Assembly: GCF_003987145.1 (NCBI RefSeq)
Contig: NZ_PIPL01000001.1
Location: 1,054,001-1,118,000, forward strand
Length of the DNA: 64,000 nucleotides
Direction of reading: 5' to 3'
Source of the DNA: Aliidiomarina minuta
GTDB lineage: Bacteria; Pseudomonadota; Gammaproteobacteria; Enterobacterales; Alteromonadaceae
Shown here: piece after piece, positions 33,954 to 43,427 of the stretch
Layout of the letters: the number at the start of each line of letters is the position of its first letter
Numbering within the stretch: the first letter of the stretch is position 1
Translations under genes and position numbers: made by a program
The notes under the pieces: model-generated
Database searches by the model: none
What the model saw: the letters and a program-made list of their open reading frames with translations, nothing else
Told to the model about the DNA's origin: nothing

Positions 33954-33981
33954 ATGATAGCGACTTGCCAAAATATGTCAA
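33954..33981 (-). promoter_or_regulatory. Promoter of the tRNA-Ser/Arg/Arg operon
   Basis: Minus strand: -35 TTGACA (33976-33981), 16-bp spacer, -10 TATCAT (33954-33959), followed by a GC-rich discriminator containing GCCCC. This is the layout of stringently controlled tRNA promoters. Confidence 0.8.
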
Positions 33982-34075
33982 ACGCTTTTTTCAATGGCGG
34001 GGGCTGTTTGCAGGTTATTTAGCCAATACGGTGAAATAACCTGCACTCTATGTGTTCAGTTGCAGGGAATAAACA

Positions 34076-34097
34076 AAAGCTGGCTAAAGCCAGCTTT
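34076..34097 (-). terminator. csrA: csrA terminator
   Basis: A 9-bp stem: 34089-34097 pairs with 34076-34084 around TTTA, followed on the minus strand by a T-rich tail (TTGTTT). It starts 5 bp after the csrA stop codon. Confidence 0.85.
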
Positions 34098-34101
34098 GTG
34101 T

Positions 34102-34296
34102 CTAATCATTTTGCTCGTCGGACGCTTCACCTTTCTCAGCCTGAATGCGCATATAAATCTCTTCCCGATGTACCGACACATCTTTCGGTGCATTCACTCC
34201 AATTCGAACCTGATTACCTTTCACACCCAATACTGTGACAGTGACATCATCACCAATCATCAGGGTTTCGCCAACTCGGCGGGTTAAGATCAACAT
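34102..34296 (-). CDS. csrA: Carbon storage regulator CsrA
   Basis: 64 residues (E. coli 61). Starts MLILTRRVGETLMIGDDV, with VLGVKGNQVRIGVNAPKDVS and VHREEIY, which contains the RNA-binding residues. The C-terminal tail EKGEASDEQND is acidic. CsrA is a dimeric RNA-binding protein that represses or activates translation by binding GGA motifs. It lies 204 bp downstream of alaS on the same strand and upstream of tRNA-Ser/Arg, the order found in E. coli. The gap holds no other gene. Confidence 0.99.
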   Translation of the reverse strand: MLILTRRVGETLMIGDDVTVTVLGVKGNQVRIGVNAPKDVSVHREEIYMRIQAEKGEASDEQND

Positions 34297-34500
34297 TCGT
34301 CTGCTCCTTCAATACAAATTCCCAGTATGCCCGGCTCCGGCAACAATTACTTGCTACAGGAAGAGGCATACTACCAGCCTCTATTTGAATAACACTATAA
34401 TAAAACTCATAGTGCCATGACGTGCTACACGCTCGGTTACCAGCCTAGGTTAGCTTCATAAGCATAACACAGGTTCCCTGAAGCCCTTTAAAACCTTAGT

Positions 34501-37101
34501 TCAGAGTTTTTCAGTTAGCCAGTTCTCCACGCTAGCCAGGGCACTGCCGATATTCTCAGGCTGATTGCCTCCAGCCTGCGCCATATCTGGCCGTCCACCA
34601 CCTTTACCGCCTACCTGGGAGGCAAGATGATTGACCAGTTCCCCGGCTTTAACTTTGTCGGTGAGACTCTTAGTAACGCCCACGATCAAGCTAACTTTGT
34701 TAGCTTCGGAAGTAGCTAACACTATAATACCTTCACCCAACTGATTCTTAAGATCATCGACCATACCCCGTAAGGCCTTGGCTTCAGTACCCTTCAGTTC
34801 AGCCACTATGACTTTGTGGCCAGCAATATCCTGAACCTGGTCAATCAGATTTGCACCAGCCTGCTGGCTTAACTGTTGCTGTAATTCTGCAATCAGCTTT
34901 TCTTGCTGCTTTTGCTTGTCAGTCAACTGTTGTATACGGGGAACCAGGGCAGATTGATCAGTACGGGTTAACTCTGCCAATTGTTGCAATTGTTGTTGTT
35001 GATGCTGGGTATGTCGAATGGCTGCACTACCAGTGGTCGCTTCTATGCGACGAACTCCCGACGCTATACCGCTTTCCTGTAAAATACGGAAACAACCGAT
35101 ATCACCTGTACGGTGGACGTGCGTACCGCCACAAAGTTCCAGTGAATAGTCCCCCATTTGCACGACTCTTACCTTATCATCATACTTTTCACCAAATAAC
35201 GCCATTGCACCTTTGGCTTTGGCGTCTTCAATGGGCATTACCGCGGTAGTAAGTTCAGTATTACGACGTATTTCTTCGCTCACCTGTGCTTCAATCGCAC
35301 GCAGCTCTTCAGCAGTCACTGGCTGACCGTGGGCAAAGTCAAAACGCAGTCGTTCGGCATCCACTAACGAGCCTTTTTGATTAACATGTTCACCGAGTAC
35401 ACGACGCAGGGCTTCATGAATAAGATGCGTCGCGCTGTGATTGCCCTTTATCGCCTCCCGACGCTGAGCATCAATCACCGCACTTAACTGCATGCCACAA
35501 CTTAATGCCATCACAGCTTCGCCCTGGTGACCTATGGCTTTGCCCAGGTACTGGGTATCAGTCACATTAAAGGCCACTGCATCACCCTGACTAAGGGTAC
35601 CTGTGTCACCTACCTGACCGCCACTCTCAGCATAAAAAGGTGTGCGTGCCAGCACAACCACACCACTTTGCCCGGCTTCCAGACGCTCCACCGATTGCCC
35701 TTCATGGAATAATTCAACCACTTCAGAACTGTCTTCAGACTGCGCATAACCACTAAATTCAGTAACCTGTTCGGACTTAATCTGCTTGCTGTAATCAGTG
35801 GTGAATTGAGAAGCCTGTTGGGCGCGGCTGCGCTGTTCATCCATCGCATCCGCAAAACCCTGCTCGTCGACCTTAACACCGCGTTCGCGTGCCACATCGG
35901 CAGTTAAATCCAACGGAAAGCCGTAGGTATCGTAGAGTTTAAAAGCAATGTCGCCCGGGATAATGTCGCCGCTAAGCTCGCTTAAAGCGTCATCCAGAAT
36001 GCTCAAGCCACGCTGCAAAGTTCGCGCGAATTGTTGCTCTTCCTGCAATAATGCCTGTTCAATGCGCTGCTGATTTTGAGCAAGCTCAGGATAAGCCTCA
36101 CCCATCTCTTTAATCAGGCCATCGACTAAACGATAGAAAAAGGGTTCATCAGCGCCTAGTTTATTACCATGGCGTACCGCACGACGGATAATACGGCGCA
36201 GTACATAGCCACGGCCTTCATTTGAAGGCAATACGCCGTCTACAATTAAAAAAGAGCAGGAACGGATATGATCAGCAATGACACGTAACGACTGCTCTTG
36301 TAAATCATCCACACCGACCTGGGTAGCGGCTGCTTTAATCAGGGCCTGAAAGGTGTCGGTTTCATAATTAGAATGCACACCCTGCATGATTGCGGCAATG
36401 CGCTCCAGTCCCATACCCGTATCAATCGACTGCTTGGCTAAGGGTTGCATTTCCCCGCCAGGCTGTCGGTTATACTGCATGAAAACCAGGTTCCAGATCT
36501 CTATATAGCGGTCGCCATCTTCTTCCGGTGTACCCGGTGGTCCACCCCAAACCTCTTCACCATGGTCAAAAAATATTTCCGAACAGGGGCCGCAGGGACC
36601 GGTATCGCCCATTGACCAGAAATTATCTTTTTCGCCAATCCGACTAACGCGATCCGCAGGCACGCCGATTTCATTAACCCAGATATCATGCGCTTCATCG
36701 TCAGTTTCAAAAATGGTAACCCAGAGTTTCTCAGCCGGAAGCTTTAACTCTTTTGTCAGAAAGTCCCATGAATACTGAATAGCCTCGCGCTTAAAATAAT
36801 CGCCAAAACTGAAATTACCCAGCATTTCAAAAAACGTATGATGACGTGCGGTATAGCCAACATTTTCCAGATCGTTGTGTTTACCACCGGCACGCACACA
36901 GCGCTGCGCACTGGTTGCCCGGGTGTAGTTACGCTTGTCCGAGCCCAGAAATACGTCTTTAAAAGGCACCATACCGGCATTAGTAAACAGCAGGGTGTCG
37001 TCGTTATGGGGGATCAGCGAGCCACTGGGTACGATTTCATGGCCGCGGTCAGCAAAATAATTAAGAAACGCGGAACGAATTTCAGCGCTGGTCATAGTCA
37101 T
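34501..37101 (-). CDS. alaS: Alanyl-tRNA synthetase
   Basis: 866 residues (E. coli 876). N-terminal class II catalytic core starting SAEIRSAFLNYFADRGHEIV, with the AMP-binding region HHTFFEMLGNFSFGDYFKRE. The tRNA recognition domain, the editing domain with zinc-binding HSATHLIHEALR and ELCGGTHVHRTGD, a coiled coil rich in Gln and Leu (about 690-740), and the C-Ala domain ending in GGGRPDMAQAGG follow in order. Lies between recX and csrA on the same strand. Confidence 0.99.
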   Translation of the reverse strand: MTMTSAEIRSAFLNYFADRGHEIVPSGSLIPHNDDTLLFTNAGMVPFKDVFLGSDKRNYTRATSAQRCVRAGGKHNDLENVGYTARHHTFFEMLGNFSFGDYFKREAIQYSWDFLTKELKLPAEKLWVTIFETDDEAHDIWVNEIGVPADRVSRIGEKDNFWSMGDTGPCGPCSEIFFDHGEEVWGGPPGTPEEDGDRYIEIWNLVFMQYNRQPGGEMQPLAKQSIDTGMGLERIAAIMQGVHSNYETDTFQALIKAAATQVGVDDLQEQSLRVIADHIRSCSFLIVDGVLPSNEGRGYVLRRIIRRAVRHGNKLGADEPFFYRLVDGLIKEMGEAYPELAQNQQRIEQALLQEEQQFARTLQRGLSILDDALSELSGDIIPGDIAFKLYDTYGFPLDLTADVARERGVKVDEQGFADAMDEQRSRAQQASQFTTDYSKQIKSEQVTEFSGYAQSEDSSEVVELFHEGQSVERLEAGQSGVVVLARTPFYAESGGQVGDTGTLSQGDAVAFNVTDTQYLGKAIGHQGEAVMALSCGMQLSAVIDAQRREAIKGNHSATHLIHEALRRVLGEHVNQKGSLVDAERLRFDFAHGQPVTAEELRAIEAQVSEEIRRNTELTTAVMPIEDAKAKGAMALFGEKYDDKVRVVQMGDYSLELCGGTHVHRTGDIGCFRILQESGIASGVRRIEATTGSAAIRHTQHQQQQLQQLAELTRTDQSALVPRIQQLTDKQKQQEKLIAELQQQLSQQAGANLIDQVQDIAGHKVIVAELKGTEAKALRGMVDDLKNQLGEGIIVLATSEANKVSLIVGVTKSLTDKVKAGELVNHLASQVGGKGGGRPDMAQAGGNQPENIGSALASVENWLTEKL

Positions 37102-37216
37102 TCGATAATCCTAACTGTTCGTCAATTCAAGGTTGGGGCAAGGCCCACAACGACTTCATGAAAATATTTAAGGGGTCAAGAATAGCATGAAAATACAGCA
37201 AAAAGCAGCCGCAAAA

Positions 37217-37690
37217 TCACCCTTCCTGCTGCTCAATACGATGGTAGGCAGTACGTACCTGATCCGGTAAAAAACCGCGCTGATACAAATGACGCAAGCG
37301 GCGCGCCCGTTCTTTTTCGTCTGCTGCCGGTGTTTCACCGAAGCGGCGCACATAACGCTGCCGGGCCAGTTCTACCCAATCCGTTTCCTGCGCTGCCAGT
37401 AATTCTTCAATCATCGAGGACGCAATGCCTTTTTGCTGTAGATCAAAACGAATTTTTAACGGTCCATAACCATTTTCTATACGCTGCCGGATATAACTTT
37501 CGGTAAACCGTTGATCGCTTTGCCAACCGCGTTCAGCGAGTAGCTCCAGCACTTCATCTATAGGCTCTGCAGCAAAGCCTTTTTGCCGCAGTTTACGTTT
37601 TAATTCCGCTGCACTGTGCTCACGGCGCCCCAGCAAATGCACCGCTCGATGCTCAATCGCCTTTACATCTTCTTCTGCATCCGCTTTCAT
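37217..37690 (-). CDS. recX: Regulatory protein RecX
   Basis: 157 residues (E. coli 166), almost wholly alpha-helical with three-helix repeats. Landmarks are HLLGRREHSAAELKRKLRQKG, then ERGWQSDQRFTESYIRQRIENGYGP (key residues W, Q, F, YI, RQR, G) and a C-terminal RARRLRHLYQRGF. RecX binds RecA filaments and limits their extension. In E. coli and many relatives recA is directly upstream of recX. Here the upstream neighbour is the divergent SIMPL gene, so recA is not adjacent. alaS follows 115 bp downstream. Confidence 0.93.
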   Translation of the reverse strand: MKADAEEDVKAIEHRAVHLLGRREHSAAELKRKLRQKGFAAEPIDEVLELLAERGWQSDQRFTESYIRQRIENGYGPLKIRFDLQQKGIASSMIEELLAAQETDWVELARQRYVRRFGETPAADEKERARRLRHLYQRGFLPDQVRTAYHRIEQQEG

Positions 37691-37771
37691 TAATTACTCC
37701 GGAATATAAGTGCGGGAACCTTTATAGCAAGCCATACTCAAAATCTGCAACTCAATTTAGGAAAATCAGTT

Positions 37772-38443
37772 ATGTCACACAAGTTATGGATACTTATAAG
37801 CATTGCGTTATTCAGTTTGAGTTCGCTGGCGCAGGCAGATGATACAATACAGGTACAGGCCTCGGGAACCGCTCAGGGAGTTCCTGACACCATTCAGTTT
37901 AGTCTTTGGGTAGAAGCTGAAGGTGGCAAATTAAGCCCGCTCAAAACTCGCGCGGATCAGATTACTGAAACTATTTTGCGTGATCTGCAGCAACGTGATG
38001 TTGCCCGCGAAGACATGAGTTCTTACCAGCTACGCATCCAGCCTCAGTATGAACGCCATAACAATCAAACCCGGCAGAAAGGTTTTTTAGTGTCCCGTCA
38101 GATTCAAATCACGCTGCGTAATACTGATGACTTTGATCACCTGATCGACTTTGCCCTGGCTCAGGGAGTCACCCGCGTCGGTCAAATCAATTATATCATC
38201 GCCGACAGCAGTGAGCTGGCGCAGCAAGCGCTGTTAAACGCCGTCGATGAAGCCCACAATAAAGCGCAGTTAATGGCCAAACACAGTAATCGTGAACTGG
38301 GTGATATTGTTAATATCCGCGAACTCAGCGAAGGCGGAGGACCTGGCTTATTTATGCGCGCCGAGTCCAGCGCTATTAACCTCTCAGAACCTGGTCAACA
38401 GGAAGTGACTGCACGTATTGAAGTTACCTTTCGACTACAGTAG
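37772..38443 (+). CDS. SIMPL domain (DUF541/YggE-like) periplasmic protein
   Basis: 223 residues with a signal peptide (LWILISIALFSLSSLAQA, then DDTIQV). The SIMPL domain covers about residues 24-223, with the opening IQVQASGTAQGVPDTIQFSL and LVSRQIQITLRNTDDFDHLID in the middle. Bacterial SIMPL proteins such as YggE are linked to oxidative stress protection, and the molecular role is uncertain. The 3' end overlaps the 3' end of the convergent agmatine deiminase family gene by 20 bp. The 80-bp gap to recX carries the promoters of both divergent genes. Confidence 0.88.
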   Translation: MSHKLWILISIALFSLSSLAQADDTIQVQASGTAQGVPDTIQFSLWVEAEGGKLSPLKTRADQITETILRDLQQRDVAREDMSSYQLRIQPQYERHNNQTRQKGFLVSRQIQITLRNTDDFDHLIDFALAQGVTRVGQINYIIADSSELAQQALLNAVDEAHNKAQLMAKHSNRELGDIVNIRELSEGGGPGLFMRAESSAINLSEPGQQEVTARIEVTFRLQ

Positions 38444-39479
38444 GCAAGGTATGGCTGGCGCAATGCCAGCCACCCCCACCCACCAATAAATCCCGTGCGT
38501 CTACCGACACAATAGTAAAGTCCGGTAATGCTTGCTGTAAACGATCCAGCGCAATGCTGTCTTCTTCACAACCAAACACTGGCAACAGATAATAACCGGG
38601 CAGACAAATACCATTGCAATAACTGGCGCTCAACGGCATGCCCGGCCGCCGCGCAAAAACACCTTCGACAGGCTGAATCGCTTGCGCTTCAGCACGACTT
38701 AAGTACAACTGTGGCAGCGGTAAAGGGATAAGAGTAAAAGGGTGGCCTTGCAGGTTACATAAGCCCTGGAGCTCAGTGAAAACCCGGTAACAGCGCTCAT
38801 ACTCAGGGTGCGTTGGGCTATCCGGAAGAGTTACCGCAATATGCTGCGCATCCAGAAAACACAGCAGATTATCGACATGCCCCCCGGTTTCATCGCAACT
38901 CAGCCCCTCAGGCAGCGCCAGCAACTGCTCAATACCCAGATAAGTCGCAAGCATTGCGGCGAATTGCGAATGGCTCAGAGCAGGATTGCGCCCTGCGGTT
39001 AAAACGCTACTGGCAACATAAACCGCAGTACCAGCGCCGTCGGTGTGCAAGCTTCCGCCCTCTAAGACCAGGGGCAATTCAGATGCCTGCAGTGCGAAGC
39101 TTTCCAGTAACTGTTGGCGTCCGATAAGATCATCATGGTAAGCCGGATCCAATCCCTGCCAGCCGTTAAAGCCGGCTAACCAGGCTTGCCCGTCTGCGGT
39201 ATAGAAAGGACCGCTGTCGCGCAACCAGATATCGGCATAAGTAGCTTGCTGCAAACGGACATAGACAGGCAGCTGAGCGGCCGCCTGTTGATAACAGGCG
39301 GCAGTGACCTGCACCACCACCTGCATCTCAAGCGTCCTCATTAAGGGTTCGATATCCTGCAGCAGCTTAATCAGGCTACGCTGCGCTGCTAATCCAGCAT
39401 CAGGCCAGATATCAGGCCGCCAGGGCCAGCGCAGGCAAAGAGCACGACGCGGTGACCACTCAGGAAGAAGAGCTGCCAT
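38424..39479 (-). CDS. Agmatine deiminase / peptidylarginine deiminase family protein
   Basis: 351 residues. Family motifs present: DIWLRDSGPFY near residue 85 (substrate guanidinium-binding Asp), EGGSLHTDGAGT, the catalytic His region CDETGGHVDNLLCFLD and the nucleophile Cys in GGGGWHCASHTLP near the C-terminus. These residues are those needed to convert agmatine to N-carbamoylputrescine and ammonia, so putrescine synthesis is the likely role. The start lies inside the 3' end of rluB (20-bp overlap), indicating translational coupling. No N-carbamoylputrescine amidohydrolase gene is adjacent, which leaves the physiological substrate open. Confidence 0.85.
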   Translation of the reverse strand: MAALLPEWSPRRALCLRWPWRPDIWPDAGLAAQRSLIKLLQDIEPLMRTLEMQVVVQVTAACYQQAAAQLPVYVRLQQATYADIWLRDSGPFYTADGQAWLAGFNGWQGLDPAYHDDLIGRQQLLESFALQASELPLVLEGGSLHTDGAGTAVYVASSVLTAGRNPALSHSQFAAMLATYLGIEQLLALPEGLSCDETGGHVDNLLCFLDAQHIAVTLPDSPTHPEYERCYRVFTELQGLCNLQGHPFTLIPLPLPQLYLSRAEAQAIQPVEGVFARRPGMPLSASYCNGICLPGYYLLPVFGCEEDSIALDRLQQALPDFTIVSVDARDLLVGGGGWHCASHTLPTVVER

Positions 39480-40434
39480 TATCCGATTGCGGGTTATTGC
39501 GGCGACTACTTTGCGGTTTGCTCTTTATTTTGCCTTTCGGTTTTGCTTTAGGCTTGGCTGCGGCACTGGCTTTTTGTTTAGCCTGCGCCCGGGGATCGGC
39601 CTTCTCTGCACGGTTACGACGCACAGCACGGCGTGCCTGCTGCAATTTCCGCTGACCGTCTTTTTTATCCACCACATTAACGAAACTTTGTAATTCGGCT
39701 TCCATACCGACCAGTTTACGTAAGTAGTTAACGCGCTCCAGCGGCATTTCAATCCAGGCACCCTGTACCAGCCCTTTCTCCAGTAACACGTCACCATAAC
39801 GAACCCGTATCAGACGGCTCACCTGCAGCCCCTGAGATTCCCATAAGCGCCGTACTTCGCGATTACGCCCTTCCGTCAGAGTGACATTAAACCATTGGTT
39901 CATGCCTTCCCCACCGGTATGCACAATACGCCGGAAACGCGCCGGACCATCTTCTAATTTAACTCCGCCACGCAGGTTATGCAGGTGGTGCTGGCTGACT
40001 TCACCGAACACCCGTACCGCATACTCGCGTTCAACTTCGCGACTGGGGTGCATTAAGCGATTCGCCAGCTCACCATCGGTAGTAAACAGCAATAATCCAG
40101 ACGTGTTCACATCCAGTCGGCCTACCGCAATCCAGCGCGCACCATGGAGTTTTTGCAAACGGTCATAGACAGTAGCCCGCCCTTCCGGATCCTTGCGGGT
40201 AACCAGCTCACCCTCAGGTTTGTGATACATGAGCACACGACATACCTGGGAGGCTTCATCTTTAACCACCACCCGGTGGCCATCAATAAGCACATCCGCA
40301 TTACCATCAATGCGCTCACCGAGCTGCGCCACATGCCCATTAACGCGAATGCGGCCGTCAGCAATTTTCTGTTCAATCTCGCGACGTGAACCATGCCCTG
40401 AACGGGCCAATACTTTCTGTAACTTCTCAGTCAT
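39460..40434 (-). CDS. rluB: 23S rRNA pseudouridine(2605) synthase RluB
   Basis: 324 residues (E. coli 291). S4 RNA-binding domain at 1-60 (LQKVLARSGHGSRREIEQKI), then the RsuA/RluB-type catalytic domain with WIAVGRLDVNTSGLLLFTTD, in which the Asp is the nucleophile, and later EGRNREVRRLWESQG. The C-terminal 60 residues are a basic low-complexity tail of Lys, Pro, Ala and Ser. The last 20 bp overlap the deiminase gene. It is preceded by scpB with a 2-bp gap. Confidence 0.95.
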   Translation of the reverse strand: MTEKLQKVLARSGHGSRREIEQKIADGRIRVNGHVAQLGERIDGNADVLIDGHRVVVKDEASQVCRVLMYHKPEGELVTRKDPEGRATVYDRLQKLHGARWIAVGRLDVNTSGLLLFTTDGELANRLMHPSREVEREYAVRVFGEVSQHHLHNLRGGVKLEDGPARFRRIVHTGGEGMNQWFNVTLTEGRNREVRRLWESQGLQVSRLIRVRYGDVLLEKGLVQGAWIEMPLERVNYLRKLVGMEAELQSFVNVVDKKDGQRKLQQARRAVRRNRAEKADPRAQAKQKASAAAKPKAKPKGKIKSKPQSSRRNNPQSDNGSSSS

Positions 40435-40436
40435 AG

Positions 40437-41048
40437 TTAATGCAACATAGCCTTAGTTTCGCCACGCTCTCGCGTGTCGCTCTGTTCACTGGCGTCATCT
40501 TGTTCCGCCATAAGTTCCAGCTCTGGTCGCTGTTCCGCCAGCGCTGGCAGGTCTGCAATAGATTGCAGAGAAAAATAATCTAAAAACGTTTTGGTAGTGG
40601 CATATAAAGAAGGTCTGCCGGGCACTTCTTTCTGACCGACAATTTTAACCCAGTCCCGTTCCTGCAGCGTACGCATAATGCTAGTGCTTACCGACACCCC
40701 CCGCACCGCTTCAATTTCACCGCGGGTGATGGGCTGTCGCCAGGCTATTAAGGCCAGCGTTTCCAGCAATGCCGCGGAATAACGGGGAGCCCGTTCCGAC
40801 CACATTTGCGCCAGTGCTGGTGCCAGATCAGCACGGGTCTGAAAACGATAACCCGATGCCACTTCCACTAATTGTACCCCACGTTCCTGGTAGTCTGCTA
40901 TTAAATCATCCAGAACCTGCCGTAAACGGGGGCGGTTCAGCTTATAACCCGCCAGCACACCCTGCTGCAACTGGTCCAGAGTCAGGGCCTGATCCGCTGC
41001 AAATAAAGCGGCCTCTACCAGTTGTTTTAATTGCGTATCCGATATCAT
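40437..41048 (-). CDS. scpB: Segregation and condensation protein B
   Basis: 203 residues with two winged-helix domains. Landmarks are LVEAALFAADQALTLDQLQ at the N-terminus, and ALLETLALIAWRQPITRGEIEAVRGV followed by LQERDWVKIVGQKEVPGRPSLYATT. Binds ScpA and SMC to form the chromosome condensin of species that lack MukBEF. Its start overlaps the scpA stop by 4 bp (ATGA type). The C-terminal 30 residues are acidic and variable. Confidence 0.95.
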   Translation of the reverse strand: MISDTQLKQLVEAALFAADQALTLDQLQQGVLAGYKLNRPRLRQVLDDLIADYQERGVQLVEVASGYRFQTRADLAPALAQMWSERAPRYSAALLETLALIAWRQPITRGEIEAVRGVSVSTSIMRTLQERDWVKIVGQKEVPGRPSLYATTKTFLDYFSLQSIADLPALAEQRPELELMAEQDDASEQSDTRERGETKAMLH

Positions 41049-41869
41049 GCCAGTTCCTCCTGACTCACCGCCATAGTTCCTGCATCGACATAAATAACAG
41101 AAAAACTATCTGCCTGAGTTAAGCGGATCATGCCTTCCTTGTTCAGTTCAAGCAAGGCCAGAAAGCTAACCACCACACCAGCCCGGCCTTCGGTGCGGGT
41201 GAACAGTTCGGAAAAGGTGACCCGCTGCCCCTGCTGCAGACGATCCAGGATCTGGCTCATGCGTTCACGAGTCGATAATCTTTCCCGGCTGATATGGTGA
41301 TGCTGTTGTGCATCCACCTGTTGCATCACTGACTTCATCGCCTGTAACAGATCATCAAGTCCTATTTGCGGCGGTGCAGCGGGTTGTTCTTCAATCTGCG
41401 GCTGCGCCGTGGCAACAAAGAAATCACGCTCCTGTTGCGGTTGAGCATCCAGTTGCCCGGCACCCTCACGGACAATTTCATATTCGCGTAATCGCCGAAT
41501 CAGCTCCGCTCTGGGGTCCTCTTCTTCATCATCTTCAGTCGGTGGTTTAGGCAATAATAAGCGGCTCTTAATTTCCGCCAGCATCGCCGCCATGACCAGA
41601 TAATCCGCCGCTAACTCCAGTTTCAATTCACGCATCAGCTCAACGTAAGCCATATACTGGCGCGTGATATCTAAAATCGGTAAATCCAGAATATCCAGCT
41701 GCTGACGCCGGATTAAATACAGCAATAAATCCATAGGGCCACTGAAAGAATCCAGCATCAGCTCCAAAGCGTCTGGCGGAATGTACAGATTCTCCGGTTG
41801 TTCAAAAACCGGCTCGCCGCGCACAAAACCCAGAGGCAGAGACTGTTGTTCCGGCGACTTCTCACTCAT
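41045..41869 (-). CDS. scpA: Segregation and condensation protein A
   Basis: 274 residues, a kleisin. The N-terminal region contains LMLDSFSGPMDLLLYLIRRQQLDILDLPI (key residues FSGPLDLLL-like at about 36-46). A helical centre LAADYLVMAAMLAEIKSRLLLP is followed by an acidic stretch. The C-terminal winged helix VVVSFLALLELNKEGMIRLTQ binds SMC. Co-operates with ScpB, which is encoded next and overlaps it. Lies 18 bp downstream of the yciO-like gene. Confidence 0.95.
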   Translation of the reverse strand: MSEKSPEQQSLPLGFVRGEPVFEQPENLYIPPDALELMLDSFSGPMDLLLYLIRRQQLDILDLPILDITRQYMAYVELMRELKLELAADYLVMAAMLAEIKSRLLLPKPPTEDDEEEDPRAELIRRLREYEIVREGAGQLDAQPQQERDFFVATAQPQIEEQPAAPPQIGLDDLLQAMKSVMQQVDAQQHHHISRERLSTRERMSQILDRLQQGQRVTFSELFTRTEGRAGVVVSFLALLELNKEGMIRLTQADSFSVIYVDAGTMAVSQEELA

Positions 41870-41887
41870 CAGCGGATATCTGCCTGC

Positions 41888-42511
41888 TCAGAGCTGAAAA
41901 GGGCTGGGATCACCCTGCCCGACACGACGAATAACCATTTCGTCATCGGCTAAATCAACCACGGTAGTTGGTTTTTCACCAATGCTGCCGCCATCCACAA
42001 TAAGCCCTACCTGTTTTTCCAGCAGGTCACGAATGCGTTCCGGGTCCGACTCCGCCATTTCATGACCAGGCAAAATCAGGCTGGTCGACATTAAGGGTTC
42101 GTTCAGCTCTTCCAGCATCGCCATCGCAATCGGATTTTCCGGCACCCGCAACCCGATGGTTTTACGTTTCGGGTTAAGCAGCCGCTTAGGGACTTCTTTA
42201 GTGCCCTTCAGCACAAAGGTATAAGGACCTGGCGTATTGTTTTTAAGTAACCGGAAGGCCGTGTTATCAACACGGGCATAGACCGAAAGTTCGGACAAAT
42301 CACGGCACATCAGCGTAAAGTTATGGTCCTTGCCGATTTCACGAATACGGCAAATCTGGGTCAGCGAGTCTTTGTCGCCGATGTGACAGCCAATTGCATA
42401 ACCGGAGTCGGTGGGGTAAACCACCACATGGCCTTGACGAATCAGGTTGACCGCCTGCTGTATCAATCGCTGTTGTGGATTTTCCGGGTGTATCTGAAAA
42501 AATTGACTCAT
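41888..42511 (-). CDS. yciO: YciO, Sua5/YciO/YrdC-family protein
   Basis: 207 residues (E. coli YciO 206). The YrdC-like domain has VVYPTDSGYAIGCHIGDKDS, then MCRDLSELSVYARVDNTAFRLLK and GPYTFVLKGTKEVPKRLL. The family includes the threonylcarbamoyl-AMP synthases TsaC/Sua5. The YciO branch has weak or unclear activity and is not the essential TsaC, so I do not assign the tRNA t6A function. It is in the conserved run trpH-yciO-scpA-scpB-rluB. Confidence 0.92.
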   Translation of the reverse strand: MSQFFQIHPENPQQRLIQQAVNLIRQGHVVVYPTDSGYAIGCHIGDKDSLTQICRIREIGKDHNFTLMCRDLSELSVYARVDNTAFRLLKNNTPGPYTFVLKGTKEVPKRLLNPKRKTIGLRVPENPIAMAMLEELNEPLMSTSLILPGHEMAESDPERIRDLLEKQVGLIVDGGSIGEKPTTVVDLADDEMVIRRVGQGDPSPFQL

Positions 42512-42518
42512 GTTGCAT

Positions 42519-43364
42519 TTATTCCGTTAATGACCAGCTTTGCCACACAGGTTCACTGATTTCTGGTAGCTGTAAATTGCGGCCCAGCTCACGCCACTGA
42601 CTGGGTCCATGAAAATCTGAGCCCGCCGATGCCTTAAGTTTATAATCATTAGCTAATTCAGCAAGTTGCTGACGGTGCAGCTTTTCCTGTTGACCACTGG
42701 CTACCTCAAGTGCATCACCACCCGCGGCGCTAAAGTCACGCAGCAGGCGTTTTAGCCATTTGCTGCTCAATTGATATGCCAATGGGTGTGCCAGTCCCGC
42801 ATAACCGCCAGCGCTTTGAATCGCCGCCACCGCTTCCTCAATGCTACACCACTCCGGCTGCACATAAGCACAGTTGCCTTTGCCTAGATAACGACGAAAA
42901 GCACTGTCGATATCTTTAACATCGCCAGCGGCAACCATAGCATCGGCAAAGTGCTTACGCGTCAGGTTATCGCTGGAGCTCGCAGCCACCTTATCAAGAG
43001 CTTGCCGGGACACGCCAGCCGCCTGCAACTTTTCGGCTATCTGAGCGGCGCGTTCGCGGCGTCGCACATGCTGTTGCTCCAACAATTGAGCCAGCTCAGC
43101 AGCTTCTGTGTCCATCTGCCAGCCTAATATATGTATTTCAAAACCCTGCCAGCGACAACTGATTTCGACGCCAGGAATAATATGCAGCGGGCTGCTGGCC
43201 GGCAGCTTTGCTGCCGCCTGCTGTGCCGCTTCAATGCCGGCAACAGTATCGTGATCGGTAATCGACAGATAACGAATCTGCATAGTATGCGCACGCTGTA
43301 CTATCTCAACAGGTGTCAGCTTGCCGTCAGAGGCTGTGGTGTGACAATGTAAGTCTATTCTCAT
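42519..43364 (-). CDS. trpH: PHP-domain 5'-3' exonuclease RNase AM (TrpH/YciV)
   Basis: 281 residues (E. coli YciV/RNase AM 293). Begins RIDLHCHTTASDGKLTP with the metal-binding HxH of PHP domains. Other ligands follow in SITDHDTVAGIEAA, PGVEISCRW and the late SAGSDFHGP. Removes nucleotides from 5' ends of rRNA and short RNAs in E. coli, and it is also described as a 3',5'-nucleotide phosphatase. Divergent from trpE, as in E. coli. The 353 bp between them contain the trp promoter, leader and attenuator. Confidence 0.94.
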   Translation of the reverse strand: MRIDLHCHTTASDGKLTPVEIVQRAHTMQIRYLSITDHDTVAGIEAAQQAAAKLPASSPLHIIPGVEISCRWQGFEIHILGWQMDTEAAELAQLLEQQHVRRRERAAQIAEKLQAAGVSRQALDKVAASSSDNLTRKHFADAMVAAGDVKDIDSAFRRYLGKGNCAYVQPEWCSIEEAVAAIQSAGGYAGLAHPLAYQLSSKWLKRLLRDFSAAGGDALEVASGQQEKLHRQQLAELANDYKLKASAGSDFHGPSQWRELGRNLQLPEISEPVWQSWSLTE

Positions 43365-43427
43365 GCCCGTATCATACCCGTTTTACACTGATTTCGCTAT
43401 GCTGAGCACCTTTCTCTGCCTTTGTTC

